NCBI RefSeq assembly: GCF_004962245.1
Contig: NZ_SUHQ01000013.1
Location: 1-64,000, forward strand
Direction: 5' to 3'
DNA from: Mesorhizobium sp.
GTDB lineage: Bacteria; Pseudomonadota; Alphaproteobacteria; Rhizobiales; Rhizobiaceae
Length of the DNA: 64,000 nt
A program made the position numbers and the translations under genes. The notes below the pieces were generated by a model. That model worked only from the letters and a program-made list of their open reading frames with translations. It was not told where the DNA came from and ran no database searches. Positions 16,751-25,561 of the stretch are shown piece after piece (within the stretch, counting starts at the first letter, position 1; the number at the start of each line of letters is the position of its first letter).

Positions 16751-18073
16751 CTATGCCACCGCAGCGTCTATCGCGTCGCCGAGCCGCTCAACAACAGCGT
16801 CGATTGCTGCGGCGTCTATGATGAAGGGCGGCGCAAGCAGCACATGATCGCCGCGCGCGCCGTCGATCGTGCCCCCCGCGGGATAGACGAGCAGGCCTCG
16901 CGCCATCGCCTCGCGCTTGATGCGCGCATGTAATTTGCGGTCCGGATCGAACGGTTCCTTCGACGAACGGTCTTCGACCAACTCGAGCCCCATGAAGAGG
17001 CCACGGCCGCGGATGTCGCCGACATGGGCGTGGTTGGAAAAGCGCTCACCGAGGCGCCGGGCGAGATGGGCGCCCATCGCCTTGACGTTGTCGAGCAGGT
17101 GGTCCCGCTCGATGACCTCCTGGACGGCAAGCGCTGCCGCACAGGCCATGGGGTGGCACACAAAGGTGTGGCCGTGCTGGAAGAAGCCGGAGCCTTCGGC
17201 GAAAGCATCGAAGATACGGCGTGAAAGCAGCACTGCACCAATGGGTTGGTAGCCTCCGCCGAGCCCTTTGGCGATTGTCATCAGGTCGGGCGCGACGCCG
17301 TCCTGCTCGCAGGCGTGCAGCGTGCCGGTGCGGCCCATGCCGCACATCACCTCGTCAAGGATGAGGAGCACGCCGTAGCGGTCGCAGATTTCGCGGATGC
17401 GCCTGAAATAGCCGGGAACGGCGGGCACCGCTCCTGCTGTCGCGCCGACGACAGGTTCTGCGACGAAGGCCATGACAGTCTCCGGACCGAGTTCGAGAAT
17501 TTTGTCCTCGAGCGCCTGGGCGGCGCGCAGGCCGTAGGCCGCCTCGCTCTCACCGGCTTCCTGGTAGCGGTAGGCGTAGCATGGATCGATGTGATGCGCG
17601 TCGATCAGCAATGGGCGGAATTGGGCACGGCGCCACTCATTACCGCCAGCGGCGAGAGCACCGAGCGTGTTGCCGTGATAGCTCTGGCGGCGGGCGATGA
17701 CGTTTCGCCGCTCCGACTTGCCAGTCTCGACGAAAAACTGACGTGCCATCTTCAGCGCCGCCTCCACCGCCTCGGAGCCGCCGGACACGAAATAGACGTG
17801 GCTTATGCCTTGCGGCGCGCCGGCGACCAGCTTGTCGGCCAGCGCCTCGGCCGGCTCATTGGTGAAGAAGCTGGTGTGGGCGTAGGCGAGCTTGTCGGCC
17901 TGTGCGTGGAGCGCGGCCGTCACGTCGGGATGGCCGTGGCCGAGGCAGGAAACCGCCGCCCCCCCTGAAGCGTCGATATAGGCGAGGCCATCGCGGTCGA
18001 AGAGTTCGATACCCTTGCCGCCAGCCACGACGGGCAGGGTCACATGGATCTGGCGATGCAGGATGTGTGTCAT
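16751..18073 (-). CDS. Class III (PLP) aminotransferase
   Basis: A 440-residue fold-type I aminotransferase. Features seen: the cofactor-phosphate loop SGGSEAVEAALKMAR (residues 97-111), the aspartate D240 in LILDEVMCGMGRTG that contacts the pyridine nitrogen, and the Schiff-base lysine K269 in TIAKGLGGGYQPIGA. Family members transfer the amino group from omega- or beta-amino acids and amines to pyruvate or 2-oxoglutarate. The start at 18073 has GAGGAAAG upstream; longer reading is not supported. It is convergent with the RpiR gene and divergent from the BKACE gene, which suggests it makes the beta-keto acid that BKACE then cleaves (inference). Confidence 0.88.
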   Translation of the reverse strand: MTHILHRQIHVTLPVVAGGKGIELFDRDGLAYIDASGGAAVSCLGHGHPDVTAALHAQADKLAYAHTSFFTNEPAEALADKLVAGAPQGISHVYFVSGGSEAVEAALKMARQFFVETGKSERRNVIARRQSYHGNTLGALAAGGNEWRRAQFRPLLIDAHHIDPCYAYRYQEAGESEAAYGLRAAQALEDKILELGPETVMAFVAEPVVGATAGAVPAVPGYFRRIREICDRYGVLLILDEVMCGMGRTGTLHACEQDGVAPDLMTIAKGLGGGYQPIGAVLLSRRIFDAFAEGSGFFQHGHTFVCHPMACAAALAVQEVIERDHLLDNVKAMGAHLARRLGERFSNHAHVGDIRGRGLFMGLELVEDRSSKEPFDPDRKLHARIKREAMARGLLVYPAGGTIDGARGDHVLLAPPFIIDAAAIDAVVERLGDAIDAAVA

Positions 18074-18118
18074 TCTTTCCTCGATTGACGATGGCGCGAT
18101 TTGCAGCGAACTTACCAT

Positions 18119-18132
18119 GCAACATATGTTAC
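18119..18132. promoter_or_regulatory. Candidate RpiR operator, site 2
   Basis: GCAACATATGTTAC, with a perfect core palindrome AACATATGTT at 18121-18130, lies between the divergent aminotransferase and BKACE starts. Consensus with site 1 (15821-15834) is GCAACAwwTGTwrC, so one regulator probably binds both. Confidence 0.55.
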
Positions 18133-18167
18133 ATAGTGCGCAACACTGAAACAGTTGGATTGAACTT

Positions 18168-19025
18168 ATGATCGTCGACAGGAGCATAACCGACCCCGGA
18201 CTCATCGCGCCGACGGCAATCGCCGTTGCGCCGAACGGTGGACGGCGTGGCAAGGAAGACCACCCTGCCCTGCCGATCGGCCCCCAGGAACTGGCCCGGA
18301 CCGCCGCAGCCTGCCTCGAGGCGGGCGCCGCCATGATCCATGCGCATGTCCGCGATCGCGACGGCGGCCATTTGCTCGACGCGCATGCCTATCGCGAGGT
18401 GACGAAAGCGATACGTGATGCGGTGGGCGAGCGGCTGATTATCCAGATCACCAGCGAAGCGGTCGGCCGATACCAACCGGCCGAGCAGATGGCGGTAGTG
18501 CGCGCTACCCGCCCCGAGGCGGTTTCGCTGGCGCTGCGCGAACTGGTACCCGACCCTTCCCATGAGACCGCTTTCGCGGAGTTCCTGTGGTGGTTGAAGA
18601 GCGAGCGGATCGCCCCTCAGATCATCCTCTACGCGCCCGAGGAGGCGTCGGCCCTAGCCGCCATGCAGCAGCGCGGGCTAGTGCCTTTCGAGAATATCCC
18701 GGTGCTTTATGTGCTCGGCCGCTATACGCCAGGACAGGTTTCGCGGCCGGCCGACCTGCTTCCCTTCCTTGCGCATGACCGTCCACGCTTCGCACACTGG
18801 ATGGTCTGCGCCTTCGGCCGGGAAGAAACCGCCTGCGTCACGGCCGGTGCGCTGCTGGGCGGTCATGCCCGCGTCGGCTTTGAGAACAATTTTTCTCTGC
18901 CTGATGGCACAACCGCCATGGACAATGCGGCGCTTGTGGCTGCGACCAGATGCGCCCTGACCGCCTGCGGCGTCAGGACCGCCCGAGCCAACGACCTCCG
19001 CGCCGCCTGGTCGGTCCAACGCTAA
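18168..19025 (+). CDS. BKACE-family beta-keto acid cleavage enzyme (DUF849)
   Basis: A 285-residue TIM-barrel protein of the 3-keto-5-aminohexanoate cleavage enzyme family. The zinc-binding histidines appear as H58 and H60 in IHAHVRD, and the acidic metal ligand is in VGFENNF near residue 243. These enzymes condense a beta-keto acid with acetyl-CoA and split it to acetoacetate and a new acyl-CoA. Different members accept 3-keto-5-aminohexanoate, dehydrocarnitine, beta-ketoglutarate and others. Next to an aminotransferase, a beta-amino acid derived substrate is plausible; the specificity-determining residues cannot be judged by eye. Confidence 0.88.
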   Translation: MIVDRSITDPGLIAPTAIAVAPNGGRRGKEDHPALPIGPQELARTAAACLEAGAAMIHAHVRDRDGGHLLDAHAYREVTKAIRDAVGERLIIQITSEAVGRYQPAEQMAVVRATRPEAVSLALRELVPDPSHETAFAEFLWWLKSERIAPQIILYAPEEASALAAMQQRGLVPFENIPVLYVLGRYTPGQVSRPADLLPFLAHDRPRFAHWMVCAFGREETACVTAGALLGGHARVGFENNFSLPDGTTAMDNAALVAATRCALTACGVRTARANDLRAAWSVQR

Positions 19026-19089
19026 CGCTCACCCACACCTTGATGCAGATGTGTTCGCTTCGCACAGGTGCAAGCAAGACCGCTGGCGT

Positions 19090-19389
19090 CTATCGCCTCA
19101 GCGCGTAGACATTGCCCTTTTCGCTGTCCATCGGCAGTGCCACATCGTCCTCCAGCAAACGGGTGATCCGGGCAAAGCCCGTAAAAGCCTTTCTTGCTTC
19201 CTCGGCAGACATCTCGCCTGTCAGAGCTGCAGCGCAGCAGTTCAGTGCGCATTGATACACCGGCCCGCGCCGCCCCCTTGGCCATTTCCGCAAGAACGCC
19301 ATCGCTTCCCTAACACCGTCGATGTCTTCCACCGGTTGCCCCGGCCCACGCGAAATTCGCACTGGCGAAAAGAATTGCAGACGATCCAT
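19090..19389 (-). CDS. DUF982 protein, copy 1
   Basis: A 99-residue DUF982 protein, a small rhizobial family of unknown function that often occurs in many copies per genome. It starts MDRLQFFSPVRI, carries the cysteine-rich core GPVYQCALNCCAAAL and ends in an alpha-helical FTGFARITRLLEDD segment. GGAAGGAA precedes the chosen start at 19389. It is highly similar to the gene at 30015-30317, and about 75 bases upstream of the start are also similar, so the promoter region was duplicated too. A possible stress-sigma promoter (GGAAC-N18-TT on the minus strand, 19434-19458) lies in that conserved upstream part. Confidence 0.85.
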   Translation of the reverse strand: MDRLQFFSPVRISRGPGQPVEDIDGVREAMAFLRKWPRGRRGPVYQCALNCCAAALTGEMSAEEARKAFTGFARITRLLEDDVALPMDSEKGNVYALRR

Positions 19390-19607
19390 TGGTTCCTTCC
19401 GGTCGATCGCGATGCATTCGATCAACCTAGTTAAATTCACGGCCAGCCAATTGGTTCCCGGCAAAGGGCCTGGGGCCCTCGATAAAGTGGCAGCGGACCA
19501 GCTGAATGAATCGCCGGCTATGGCCCGACTTCTTGGCGTTGTGGGAACGTTCAGGGGGGCTGGTGCATTTCGACTTCAGCAATGATCCTTGAGGGAAATG
19601 CCAGGTT

Positions 19608-20669
19608 ATGAGAATAGCCCATGTGGCACCGCTTCATGAATCCGTGCCGCCCCGGCTCTATGGAGGCACGGAGCGCATTGTCTCCTATCTGACCGAAGGA
19701 TTGGTCGAGCTTGGCCATGATGTAACCTTGTTCGCCAGCGGCGACACAAGGACGTCGGCAAAATTGGTGCCGTGTCGCGAGCGTGCGCTGCGTCTTGATC
19801 CACGTCCGCTAAAATCCGAGACAGCCGCGCATCTCTTGATGCTGTCTGAGGTGAAAAAGCGAGCTCAACAATTTGATATCATTCACTTCCACCTTAGTCA
19901 TTTCTTGCACTTTTCCTTCTTCTCGCACATATCGGAGCGGACGGTGACAACGCCACATGGCAGGCTCGACTATGTCGATCTGGCGCCGGCCTACGAGCGT
20001 TTTCCGCGCTTCCCGATGATCTCCGTCTCCCGCAGCCAAAGAATGGGGCTCGCCAATGCCAACTGGCTGGCGACGATCCACCACGGGCTCCCGACCGATA
20101 TCTACGAACCGACTTTCGAGACGGACAGAGGAGAACCTTACCTTGCCTTCCTTGGCCGGATGTCGCGCGACAAGCGTCCGGATCGTGCCATCGAGATCGC
20201 GCAGCGATCGGGGCTGAAACTGAAGCTTGCGGCAAAGATAGGCGACGACGATCGCGCCTACTTCCACAAGGTGGTCGAGCCGCTGATCGACGGTGACCGT
20301 GTCGACTATGTCGGCGAGATCGAGGAGAACAAGAAGGCGGAATTCCTCGGCAAGGCGGTCGGCCTTGTATTCCCGATCGACTGGCCCGAGCCGTTCGGTC
20401 TTGCCGTCATAGAGGCGATGGCCTGCGGCACGCCGGTGATCGCCTGGAACGCCGGCGCCATGCCGGAGATCGTCGATCAAGGCGTGACCGGTTTTATCGT
20501 GGATTCCATAGAGGGCGCGGTCGCGTTGGTGCCCGGCTTGCGGCGGCTCGACAGGCGGAAGGTGCGAGCTATGTTCGAAAGGCGGTTTTCCGCCAAGAGA
20601 ATGGCTCGCGACTACGTGGCCGCCTATGCGTGCCTGATCGGCGCCTCTGCCGAAGCAAGAGCGTCGTGA
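19608..20669 (+). CDS. Family 4 glycosyltransferase
   Basis: A 353-residue GT-B glycosyltransferase of family GT4. The acceptor domain begins MRIAHVAPLHESVPPRLYGG, and the donor domain (from about residue 170) begins YLAFLGRMSRDKRPDRAI. The family EX7E element lies in WPEPFGLAVIEAMACGTPVI near residue 265. It would transfer a hexose from a nucleotide sugar, retaining the anomer. It is first in a same-strand set with a debranching-like glycosidase and a trehalose-6-phosphate synthase-like gene, so a soluble glycoside or storage glucan is a more likely product than a surface polysaccharide. Acceptor and donor are unknown. Confidence 0.88.
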   Translation: MRIAHVAPLHESVPPRLYGGTERIVSYLTEGLVELGHDVTLFASGDTRTSAKLVPCRERALRLDPRPLKSETAAHLLMLSEVKKRAQQFDIIHFHLSHFLHFSFFSHISERTVTTPHGRLDYVDLAPAYERFPRFPMISVSRSQRMGLANANWLATIHHGLPTDIYEPTFETDRGEPYLAFLGRMSRDKRPDRAIEIAQRSGLKLKLAAKIGDDDRAYFHKVVEPLIDGDRVDYVGEIEENKKAEFLGKAVGLVFPIDWPEPFGLAVIEAMACGTPVIAWNAGAMPEIVDQGVTGFIVDSIEGAVALVPGLRRLDRRKVRAMFERRFSAKRMARDYVAAYACLIGASAEARAS

Positions 20670-20705
20670 GCGGCGCTATCTCGGGCAGAGAGAGATGTGT
20701 AACGA

Positions 20706-22868
20706 ATGACCCAACTCGACGAGCGCAAGCTTGATCCCGCAGTGGCACTTGCCTCCCTGGACGCCACCGCACCTCGAGAGCCGCACCGGCTGTTCGCCCT
20801 CAAGCAAGGCGATTGTTTTGCCGTGGCCGACGCCTACGGGGATATCCGCGGCACCGGAGACGGTTTCTTCCGTGACGACACGCGGGTGCTTTCCGAATTC
20901 CGACTGGTCGTCGGCGGCCGACAGACATCGCTGCTCGGTGCGTCGCTCAGTCAGGACAATGTCCTCTTCACCTCCAACCTGACCAATCTGCCGATGCAGA
21001 GCGTCCGCGGCCGGGACATTCCGCAGGGCGCGATCCATATTGAACGCACCAGGCTACTTTGGCAGGATCGGCTGTTTGAACGCATCACGCTTTCCAATTA
21101 CAGCCAGGAACACTCCACCATCCGCGTTTCGCTGCATTTTGCAGCCGATTTCCGCGACATGTTCGAAGTGCGCGGCTCGACAAGGCCAAAGCGCGGGATG
21201 GCCCATGCTGCCGTGACGGATACGACCTCCGTCCTGTTTCGCTATGACGGGTTGGACGGGCTGGCGCGAATCTCGGCGATATCGTTCTCGCAGGCGCCTG
21301 ACCATCTGATGACCGACCGAGCGGATTTCCTGATTGCCGTGACGAAGCGCAGCAGCAAGGTGCTGTATGTCGAAGTCGGTTCCGAGGTGGCGGAAGCGCC
21401 GAACCGCGATCGTTTCCGCGCCGCCGCGGCCAGGGCTCGTTTCGGCATGCGAGCCAAACGCCGCCATGGCGCCACGACGCACAGTTCAGGGCGCGTTTTC
21501 AACGATTGGATCGAGCGCGCCCGGGCGGATGTGGCACTGCTGACCACTGAGCTCGCGACCGGACCTTACCCCTATGCGGGCATCCCTTGGTTTTCGACGG
21601 CGTTTGGTCGCGACGGCGTGATCTCTGCGCTGCAGATGCTGTGGCTCAACCCGGGCCTCGCGCGGGGCGTTCTGGCCTTCCTTGCCCAACACCAGGCGAC
21701 AGAAACGTTGCCGTTCAGCGATTCGCAGCCTGGCAAGATCATGCATGAGACCCGCAAGGGCGAGATGGCGGCGCTGCGGGAGCTCCCCTTCGGCCGCTAC
21801 TATGGCGGCGTCGATACAACCCCGCTCTACATTCATCTCGCCTGCGCCTTTGCTGACCGTACCGGTGACATGGCGTTCATCGACAGCCTGTGGCAGTCGC
21901 TCTGCGCAGCGGCCGAATGGACCGAGGAGGCAAGCCGGGCGACCGGTTTCGTTACCTATCAACGTGCCGCCGAGTCCGGCCTTACCAACCAGGGATGGAA
22001 AGACAGCATCGATTCCGTCTTCCATGCAGATGGCCGCATCCCCAAGGGACCGATTGCCCTGGTGGAGGTGCAAGGCTACGTCTTTGCCGCATTCCGGGGA
22101 CTGGCGGCGCTCGCCCGTCGCCGCGGCGAGGACGACAGGGCCGATCATTGGGACAGCCGTGCCGAGGCCATGCGCGCCGCTGTGGAACGTCATTTCTGGC
22201 TGGACGATCTCGGCTTCTATGCCTTGGCGATCGACGGCGCCGGCGAGCCTTGCAAGGTGCGGGCGTCTAATGTCGGGCACCTTCTCTATGTCGGTCTCCC
22301 CGACCCGGTACGGGCGAAGATGGTCGCCGATCAGCTGCTTTCGGCGTCCTTCCATTCGGGCTGGGGGCTGAGGACGCTCGCCGACGATGCCGTGTTCTTC
22401 AACCCGATGTCGTACCACAACGGCTCGATCTGGCCGCATGACACCGCCATGTGCGGCGCCGGTCTGGCACGCTACGGTGAGCGTGAAAGCGTGGTCCGGC
22501 TGATGAACAGTACTTTCGAATCGGCGGTCCATTTCAATATGCGGTTGCCCGAGTTGTTCTGCGGTTTTACCCGCGCGCCGGGCGAAGCACCGATCGCCTA
22601 TCCCGTCGCCTGCTTGCCGCAGGCATGGTCGGCCGGGTCCGCCTTCATGCTGATGCAGGCCTGCCTTGGCATGGAAATCGACGGCTGGGACAGCGAAATC
22701 CGCGTGGCCCGTCCCAGGCTGCCGATTGGCATAGACACGCTCACACTGAGGCACCTGCGCGTAGGCGCGACGGTGGTCGACCTCAACTTCCAACGTGTCG
22801 GAGACAGGGTCGTCGCCTTCCTCTCCGATCGACATGAGGGGTTGGTGCCGCTCATCGTGCGGACCTAG
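20706..22868 (+). CDS. Amylo-alpha-1,6-glucosidase-like glycosidase
   Basis: A 720-residue protein with an N-terminal beta-sandwich (glycogen debranching N-terminal, bis type; residues 30-240, including GDIRGTGDGFFRDDTRVLSEF) and a C-terminal (alpha/alpha)6 glycosidase barrel (about 270-700; TAFGRDGVISALQMLW, GWKDSIDSVFHADG, SIWPHDTAMCGAGLARYG). It is annotated by homology as a glycogen-debranching alpha-1,6-glucosidase. Related (alpha/alpha)6 enzymes hydrolyse small glycosides such as glucosylglycerate. It begins 36 bases after the GT4 gene, so the two probably act on one glucan or glucoside. Usual glycogen genes (glgA, glgB, glgP) are absent here. Confidence 0.85.
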   Translation: MTQLDERKLDPAVALASLDATAPREPHRLFALKQGDCFAVADAYGDIRGTGDGFFRDDTRVLSEFRLVVGGRQTSLLGASLSQDNVLFTSNLTNLPMQSVRGRDIPQGAIHIERTRLLWQDRLFERITLSNYSQEHSTIRVSLHFAADFRDMFEVRGSTRPKRGMAHAAVTDTTSVLFRYDGLDGLARISAISFSQAPDHLMTDRADFLIAVTKRSSKVLYVEVGSEVAEAPNRDRFRAAAARARFGMRAKRRHGATTHSSGRVFNDWIERARADVALLTTELATGPYPYAGIPWFSTAFGRDGVISALQMLWLNPGLARGVLAFLAQHQATETLPFSDSQPGKIMHETRKGEMAALRELPFGRYYGGVDTTPLYIHLACAFADRTGDMAFIDSLWQSLCAAAEWTEEASRATGFVTYQRAAESGLTNQGWKDSIDSVFHADGRIPKGPIALVEVQGYVFAAFRGLAALARRRGEDDRADHWDSRAEAMRAAVERHFWLDDLGFYALAIDGAGEPCKVRASNVGHLLYVGLPDPVRAKMVADQLLSASFHSGWGLRTLADDAVFFNPMSYHNGSIWPHDTAMCGAGLARYGERESVVRLMNSTFESAVHFNMRLPELFCGFTRAPGEAPIAYPVACLPQAWSAGSAFMLMQACLGMEIDGWDSEIRVARPRLPIGIDTLTLRHLRVGATVVDLNFQRVGDRVVAFLSDRHEGLVPLIVRT

Positions 22869-22910
22869 CCTGGCTTTGCGCATCGAACTGATCGCGGCGC
22901 TCCAATTGTC

Positions 22911-22936
22911 GGAACCCCTGGCCCGATCCGTGCGTT
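22911..22936 (+). promoter_or_regulatory. EcfG/RpoE2 (general stress sigma) promoter
   Basis: GGAAC at 22911-22915, 17 bases, then CGTT at 22933-22936, a perfect match to the alphaproteobacterial general-stress consensus GGAAC-N16/17-CGTT. It lies about 105 bases upstream of the trehalose-6-phosphate synthase-like gene in an otherwise gene-free gap, so that gene can be induced separately from the two upstream. Confidence 0.72.
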
Positions 22937-23040
22937 TCGTAAACCTCACGCCGGCACACGGCAGCTTGTCACCAGTGGCCGGCTGCGGGTTCGAAAAAGA
23001 AAAAGGTCACCGACCGGCTGGAGGAAAATTCGTCGTTCCA

Positions 23041-24819
23041 ATGTCAGACTATGGCATAGAGGTACTCTGGGTTCTGATCCTTGCAAGCCTCGGCATTTCC
23101 GCTGTTGCCGTGGTGGTGTTTTCGGTATCCCATCGGCGTCAAAGCACACCTGCCGTCGCGTACGCCACCGGCGAGGACGTGGCTTCGGAAGCGGCACGCA
23201 AAGTGCTGCGGGAGTTTGAAAAGAACGGCCACTCGGCCGATGCAGCGCTGATCGCTTGGTCGCCCGACATCTTGCGCAAGATCCTGGCCGACGATCTGCC
23301 GGATACGCAGGTAATCGTGGTGTCCAACCGCGAACCCTACATTCACAACGTCGAGGATGATGGCGTCGAACTCGTGGTACCGGCCAGCGGATTGGTTTCG
23401 GCGCTCGAGCCGATCACCCGTGCGTGCGCCGGTACTTGGATCGCCTATGGCGGCGGAACAGCGGACCGTCTCACGGTCGACAAGAACGACCGGATTGAGG
23501 TGCCGCCCGACAACCCGTCCTACGCGCTGCGCAGGGTCTGGCTGACGGAGGCGGAATACCAGGGCTATTATCTGGGTTTCGCCAACGAAGGTCTGTGGCC
23601 GCTTTGCCATATCGCCTTCACCCGCCCGATTTTTCGCGCCTCGGATTGGGAGGCCTATGAGGCCGTCAACCGGAAGTTCGCCGATACGGTGGTTACCGAA
23701 GCGCGCAACGAGCGGCCGATCGTGCTGGTCCAGGACTACCACTTCGCGCTTTTGCCGCGCATGATCCGCGAGCGCCTGCCCGAAGCGATCGTCATCACGT
23801 TCTGGCATATCCCATGGCCCAACTCGGAAGTGTACAGCATCTGTCCATGGCGTGAACGGATCCTGGAAGGTTTGCTCGGCAGCTCCATCGTCGGCTTCCA
23901 TACCCAGTTCCATGCAAACAATTTTGCCGAAAGCGTCGATCGCTTCCTGGAAAGTCGTATAGAGCGGGCCGATGCGGCGATCTCCTACGGCGGAAGGACG
24001 ACGCTGGTGCACGCTTATCCCATCTCCATAGAATGGCCGGCGGAACTTTTGGCAAAACTGCCTGATGTCGACAAATGCCGCGCCCGCCTGCGCCAGAGGT
24101 TCGGGTTGAAAGCGGATGTCAAACTGTGCGTCGGCGTCGAGCGTCTCGACTACACGAAGGGCATTCTCGACCGACTTCAGGCGCTGGAAGAATTGTTCAC
24201 GAGACGTCCCGAATGGGTTGGAAAACTGGTTCTCCTGCAGATTGCGGCGCCCAGCCGAGGCACGCTCCCGGCTTATAGGCAACTCCACGATGAATGCCGC
24301 CGCTACGCCGAAGAGCTCAACCAGCGCTATGGCAGCGAGGATTACAATCCTGTCCTGATGGTTATCGAACATCACGCGCAGGAACAGGTCTACGAGATCT
24401 ATCGCGCCGCCGACATCTGTATGGTCACCAGCCTGCATGACGGCATGAACTTGGTGGCTAAGGAATTCGTCGCAGCGCGCGACGACGAACAGGGCGTGCT
24501 GCTGCTCAGCACCTTTGCCGGCGCCTCGCGCGAACTCCTTGAGGCGCTGATCGTCAATCCCTACGATACGGCCATGATGAGCGACGCGCTGCTGCGGGCG
24601 CTGACCATGACGCCAGACGAACAGCGCGAGCGCATGCGGCCCATGCGCGAGATGGTACGCAACAACAATGTCTATCGCTGGGCCGGCAGTATGCTTCTCG
24701 ATGCGGCCCGCCTTCGCAAGCGCGGCGACCTCGACCGGGTAACGGCTGCCGGCGAGCGGCCATCGAACAACAACAACGTCATTCCGATATTCGAGCCGAC
24801 AAGAAAAGCAGCGTCCTGA
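23041..24819 (+). CDS. GT20 trehalose-6-phosphate synthase-like protein with N-terminal membrane anchor
   Basis: A 592-residue protein. Residues 5-30 form a membrane helix ([20 protein letters not shown]), residues 35-88 a soluble linker, and residues 90-575 a GT20 domain. Donor-side motifs are conserved: [36 protein letters not shown] and [12 protein letters not shown]. The usual N-terminal GWSGG loop of OtsA is replaced by GTWIAYGGG. The family forms trehalose-6-phosphate, or glucosylglycerol-phosphate in some members, from UDP/ADP-glucose. Most OtsA proteins are soluble and about 460-490 residues. GGAGGAAA lies 13 bases before the start. No otsB phosphatase is adjacent. Confidence 0.82.
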   Translation: MSDYGIEVLWVLILASLGISAVAVVVFSVSHRRQSTPAVAYATGEDVASEAARKVLREFEKNGHSADAALIAWSPDILRKILADDLPDTQVIVVSNREPYIHNVEDDGVELVVPASGLVSALEPITRACAGTWIAYGGGTADRLTVDKNDRIEVPPDNPSYALRRVWLTEAEYQGYYLGFANEGLWPLCHIAFTRPIFRASDWEAYEAVNRKFADTVVTEARNERPIVLVQDYHFALLPRMIRERLPEAIVITFWHIPWPNSEVYSICPWRERILEGLLGSSIVGFHTQFHANNFAESVDRFLESRIERADAAISYGGRTTLVHAYPISIEWPAELLAKLPDVDKCRARLRQRFGLKADVKLCVGVERLDYTKGILDRLQALEELFTRRPEWVGKLVLLQIAAPSRGTLPAYRQLHDECRRYAEELNQRYGSEDYNPVLMVIEHHAQEQVYEIYRAADICMVTSLHDGMNLVAKEFVAARDDEQGVLLLSTFAGASRELLEALIVNPYDTAMMSDALLRALTMTPDEQRERMRPMREMVRNNNVYRWAGSMLLDAARLRKRGDLDRVTAAGERPSNNNNVIPIFEPTRKAAS

Positions 24820-24889
24820 CGAGCCTTCGGCTGCTGCGGGCGCGTCAACGCCCCCTGCCCCATTGCCTTAGACCACTGGAGGAAGCTGA

Positions 24890-25561
24890 TCAGCCGATCT
24901 TCCCGTCCACGATGTGAATGCGGCGATCCATGCGCGCCGCCATTTCGAGGTCATGCGTAACCGCCACGACGGTCTTGCCGCGCTCGCGCACCAGATTCTC
25001 CAGGATTGTGAAAACCTGCTCGGAGCTCGTGCTGTCGAGGCTCCCCGTCGGCTCATCCGCGAGGATAAGTGGCGGGTCGTTGGCGAGCGAGCGTGCCACC
25101 GCGACGCGCTGACGCTGGCCGCCCGAGAGCTGGTCAGGCCGCTTGTCGAGATGTTCGCCGAGCCCCAGGGACGAAAGCAGCTCCCCGGCCCGCTCGCGCA
25201 TTTCAGGCCGCGCCAGTCGGCCCAGCTTGCGCATTGGAATTTCGACATTTTCGCGCGCCGTGAACTCCGGCAGCAGAAAATGAAACTGGAACACGAAGCC
25301 CAGCATCGAAAGGCGGGTCCGCGCGCGCTCCCTTTCATTCATCGGCGCGGTGTCGCGGCCGCCTATTCTCAACGTTCCACCGGTCGGCCGGTCGAGCAGC
25401 CCGAGCAGATAAAGCAATGAGGACTTGCCGGAGCCGGAGGGACCGGTGACGGCGACGAATTCTCTCTCGTTGATCGCGAGCGTGATGTCCTTGACCAGCG
25501 TGACGGGAACCGTCTCGGGCAACACGCGCGTCAGGTTCTCGGTCTCGATAAGCGCGCTCAT
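24890..25561 (-). CDS. ABC transporter ATPase (LolD/MacB type)
   Basis: A 223-residue ATPase with Walker A GPSGSGKSS (residues 39-47), a signature LSGGQRQRVAVARSL near 145 and Walker B LILADEPTGSLDS near 165. These features place it with LolD/MacB/FtsE-type ATPases that drive mechanotransmission rather than classic import. Its start overlaps the stop of the permease gene by four bases, and it is the last gene of an efflux operon with permease and membrane-fusion protein. Convergent with the trehalose-synthase-like gene. Confidence 0.93.
   Translation of the reverse strand: MSALIETENLTRVLPETVPVTLVKDITLAINEREFVAVTGPSGSGKSSLLYLLGLLDRPTGGTLRIGGRDTAPMNERERARTRLSMLGFVFQFHFLLPEFTARENVEIPMRKLGRLARPEMRERAGELLSSLGLGEHLDKRPDQLSGGQRQRVAVARSLANDPPLILADEPTGSLDSTSSEQVFTILENLVRERGKTVVAVTHDLEMAARMDRRIHIVDGKIG

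Noticed and set aside
21486..22949. 487-residue minus-strand frame opposite the debranching-like gene
   Set aside because: No recognisable domain; composition typical of antisense reading in GC-rich DNA; the plus-strand gene has two recognised domains.
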